Positions 63,247-64,000 of a stretch of DNA of 64,000 nucleotides are shown here, one piece after another; within the stretch, counting starts at the first letter, position 1; each line of letters starts with the position of its first letter. The translations under genes were made by a program, and so were the position numbers. The stretch covers positions 248,001-312,000 of the forward strand of contig JADFUC010000827.1 of assembly GCA_019722365.1 (NCBI GenBank), read 5' to 3'. A model generated the notes under the pieces. The model was given only the letters and a program-made list of their open reading frames with translations. It ran no database searches and was not told the origin of the DNA. This DNA comes from Lithospermum erythrorhizon (lineage: Eukaryota; Streptophyta; Magnoliopsida; Boraginales; Boraginaceae).

Positions 63247-64000
63247 ATTCAAATTGCCTCTATTACTATTAATCTTAACCCTCTACTATCACCCCCTACT
63301 GACACAGTCCTCTTTCTTTTCTACTTCTTTAACAAACAAAATTAATAGTCCCTGCAAGACATAAAATACTTTCAGAATCATACACAAATAATTAAAACCT
63401 CATAATGGGTTCATAATTTAATACATCAACATCATTAACATGCCTCAACGCCTTTGAAGAGGCTTCTGCCTAATCGGGATAGGGGATCTCGGTCTGTCGT
63501 ATAATATGCAACCTTTATAAGGAGGTTATTTCCGAATTGACCCAAGAGTGCAAACACTAACATCCTTATTTAATAACAGACAAAAACTAACATCATGCAC
63601 ACAAAACAAACATCATACATGTCACATGCTTCTGAACAACACAAAACACCACAAAATAGTCCCCCCATCCAAAATATTGTCAACTTTGTTTACAATCGTC
63701 AAAATTAACAAAATTTCTAACATTAACAGGCACACATTACATTAATTTGAATCAAAATCTTGATGCTAATATAAAGTATGTTAAAAATATTACTCCGTAT
63801 ATTTTTCCACATTATTACCAAATATTATACAACATACACATAAAAAAAGTCTTTCTTCATACCCAATACTCATTGATGCTTCCAGTAAAAAATTCAACGT
63901 AAATGATATCAAAACTTCAATTGGGTTGCCAAAATTTTGTCCATTTTTTCATAATGCATAGAATATACCAAGAAATCAATAACATGCAGACAAGTTTACT
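63247..64000. other. ABCC 5' leader and upstream region
   Basis: On the minus strand GTCTTGCAG|GGACTATT gives a good acceptor at 63352-63353, 106 bases upstream of the start codon, so a 5'-leader intron is likely, with its donor beyond or near the window edge. The leader before the ATG is AG-rich. Apart from the SINE-like copy at 63421-63557 nothing else is recognised; AT-rich sequence continues to the end. Confidence 0.45.
63421..63557 (-). mobile_element. Second SINE-like copy, inverted, in the ABCC 5' leader region
   Basis: The reverse complement reads TTTGCACTCTTGGGTCAATTC, GGAAATAACCTCCTT, TAGGCAGAAGCCTCTTCAAAGG, GGCATGTTAATGATG, which aligns along its length with the plus-strand copy at 59613-59760. 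Its middle (GTTGCATATTATACGAC) is more diverged. Same family, opposite orientation, about 3.7 kb apart. Confidence 0.6.

Overview
This is nuclear DNA of a flowering plant, almost certainly a eudicot. It is AT-rich, its genes are split into dozens of small exons with GT-AG introns, and retrotransposon, MITE and SINE-like debris fills the spaces between genes. The family and species cannot be fixed from the sequence alone. No CRISPR array, bacterial-type operon, tRNA or rRNA gene was seen.

Layout. 1-8.3 kb looks like a non-coding LTR-retrotransposon derivative lying on the minus strand. It is followed by pieces of a Ty3/gypsy-like LTR and leader (8.3-9.2 kb), unassigned repeats (9.2-11.6 kb) and a broken Ty1/copia gag (about 11.9-12.4 kb, minus). 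The first intact gene, 14.7-32.0 kb on the plus strand, encodes the microtubule-associated protein AIR9 (37 coding exons, 1,736 codons plus stop by my reconstruction). Converging on it at 33.0-35.6 kb (minus) is a cationic amino acid transporter (CAT1/5/8 type) whose 3' third is decayed. 35.6-40.6 kb is intergenic and holds a tandem duplication, an ATT microsatellite, a 1-kb foldback element and two Stowaway-like MITEs. 40.6-49.2 kb (minus) is the cation-chloride cotransporter CCC1 (13 exons). 50.45-63.25 kb (minus) is an ABCC1/ABCC2-type vacuolar full ABC transporter (27 coding exons).

All three large genes were rebuilt exon by exon from splice signals, reading-frame phase and known family sequence. 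Each gives one continuous frame from start to stop, so the assembly is accurate at the base level. That makes the lesions in the CAT gene, the odd CCC1 acceptor and the shifted ABCC C-terminus more likely real than sequencing noise.

The genes do not form a pathway: AIR9 acts on cortical microtubules at division sites, and the other three are membrane transporters. Their order does match two duplicated Arabidopsis regions (ABCC1 with CCC1; ABCC2 with AIR9 and CAT5), so this window probably keeps an ancestral order that Arabidopsis later split. I did not find a convincing new biological system. The most interesting points are the non-AG acceptor in CCC1, the decayed CAT, the foldback element and the decaying tandem array in the AIR9 leader intron.
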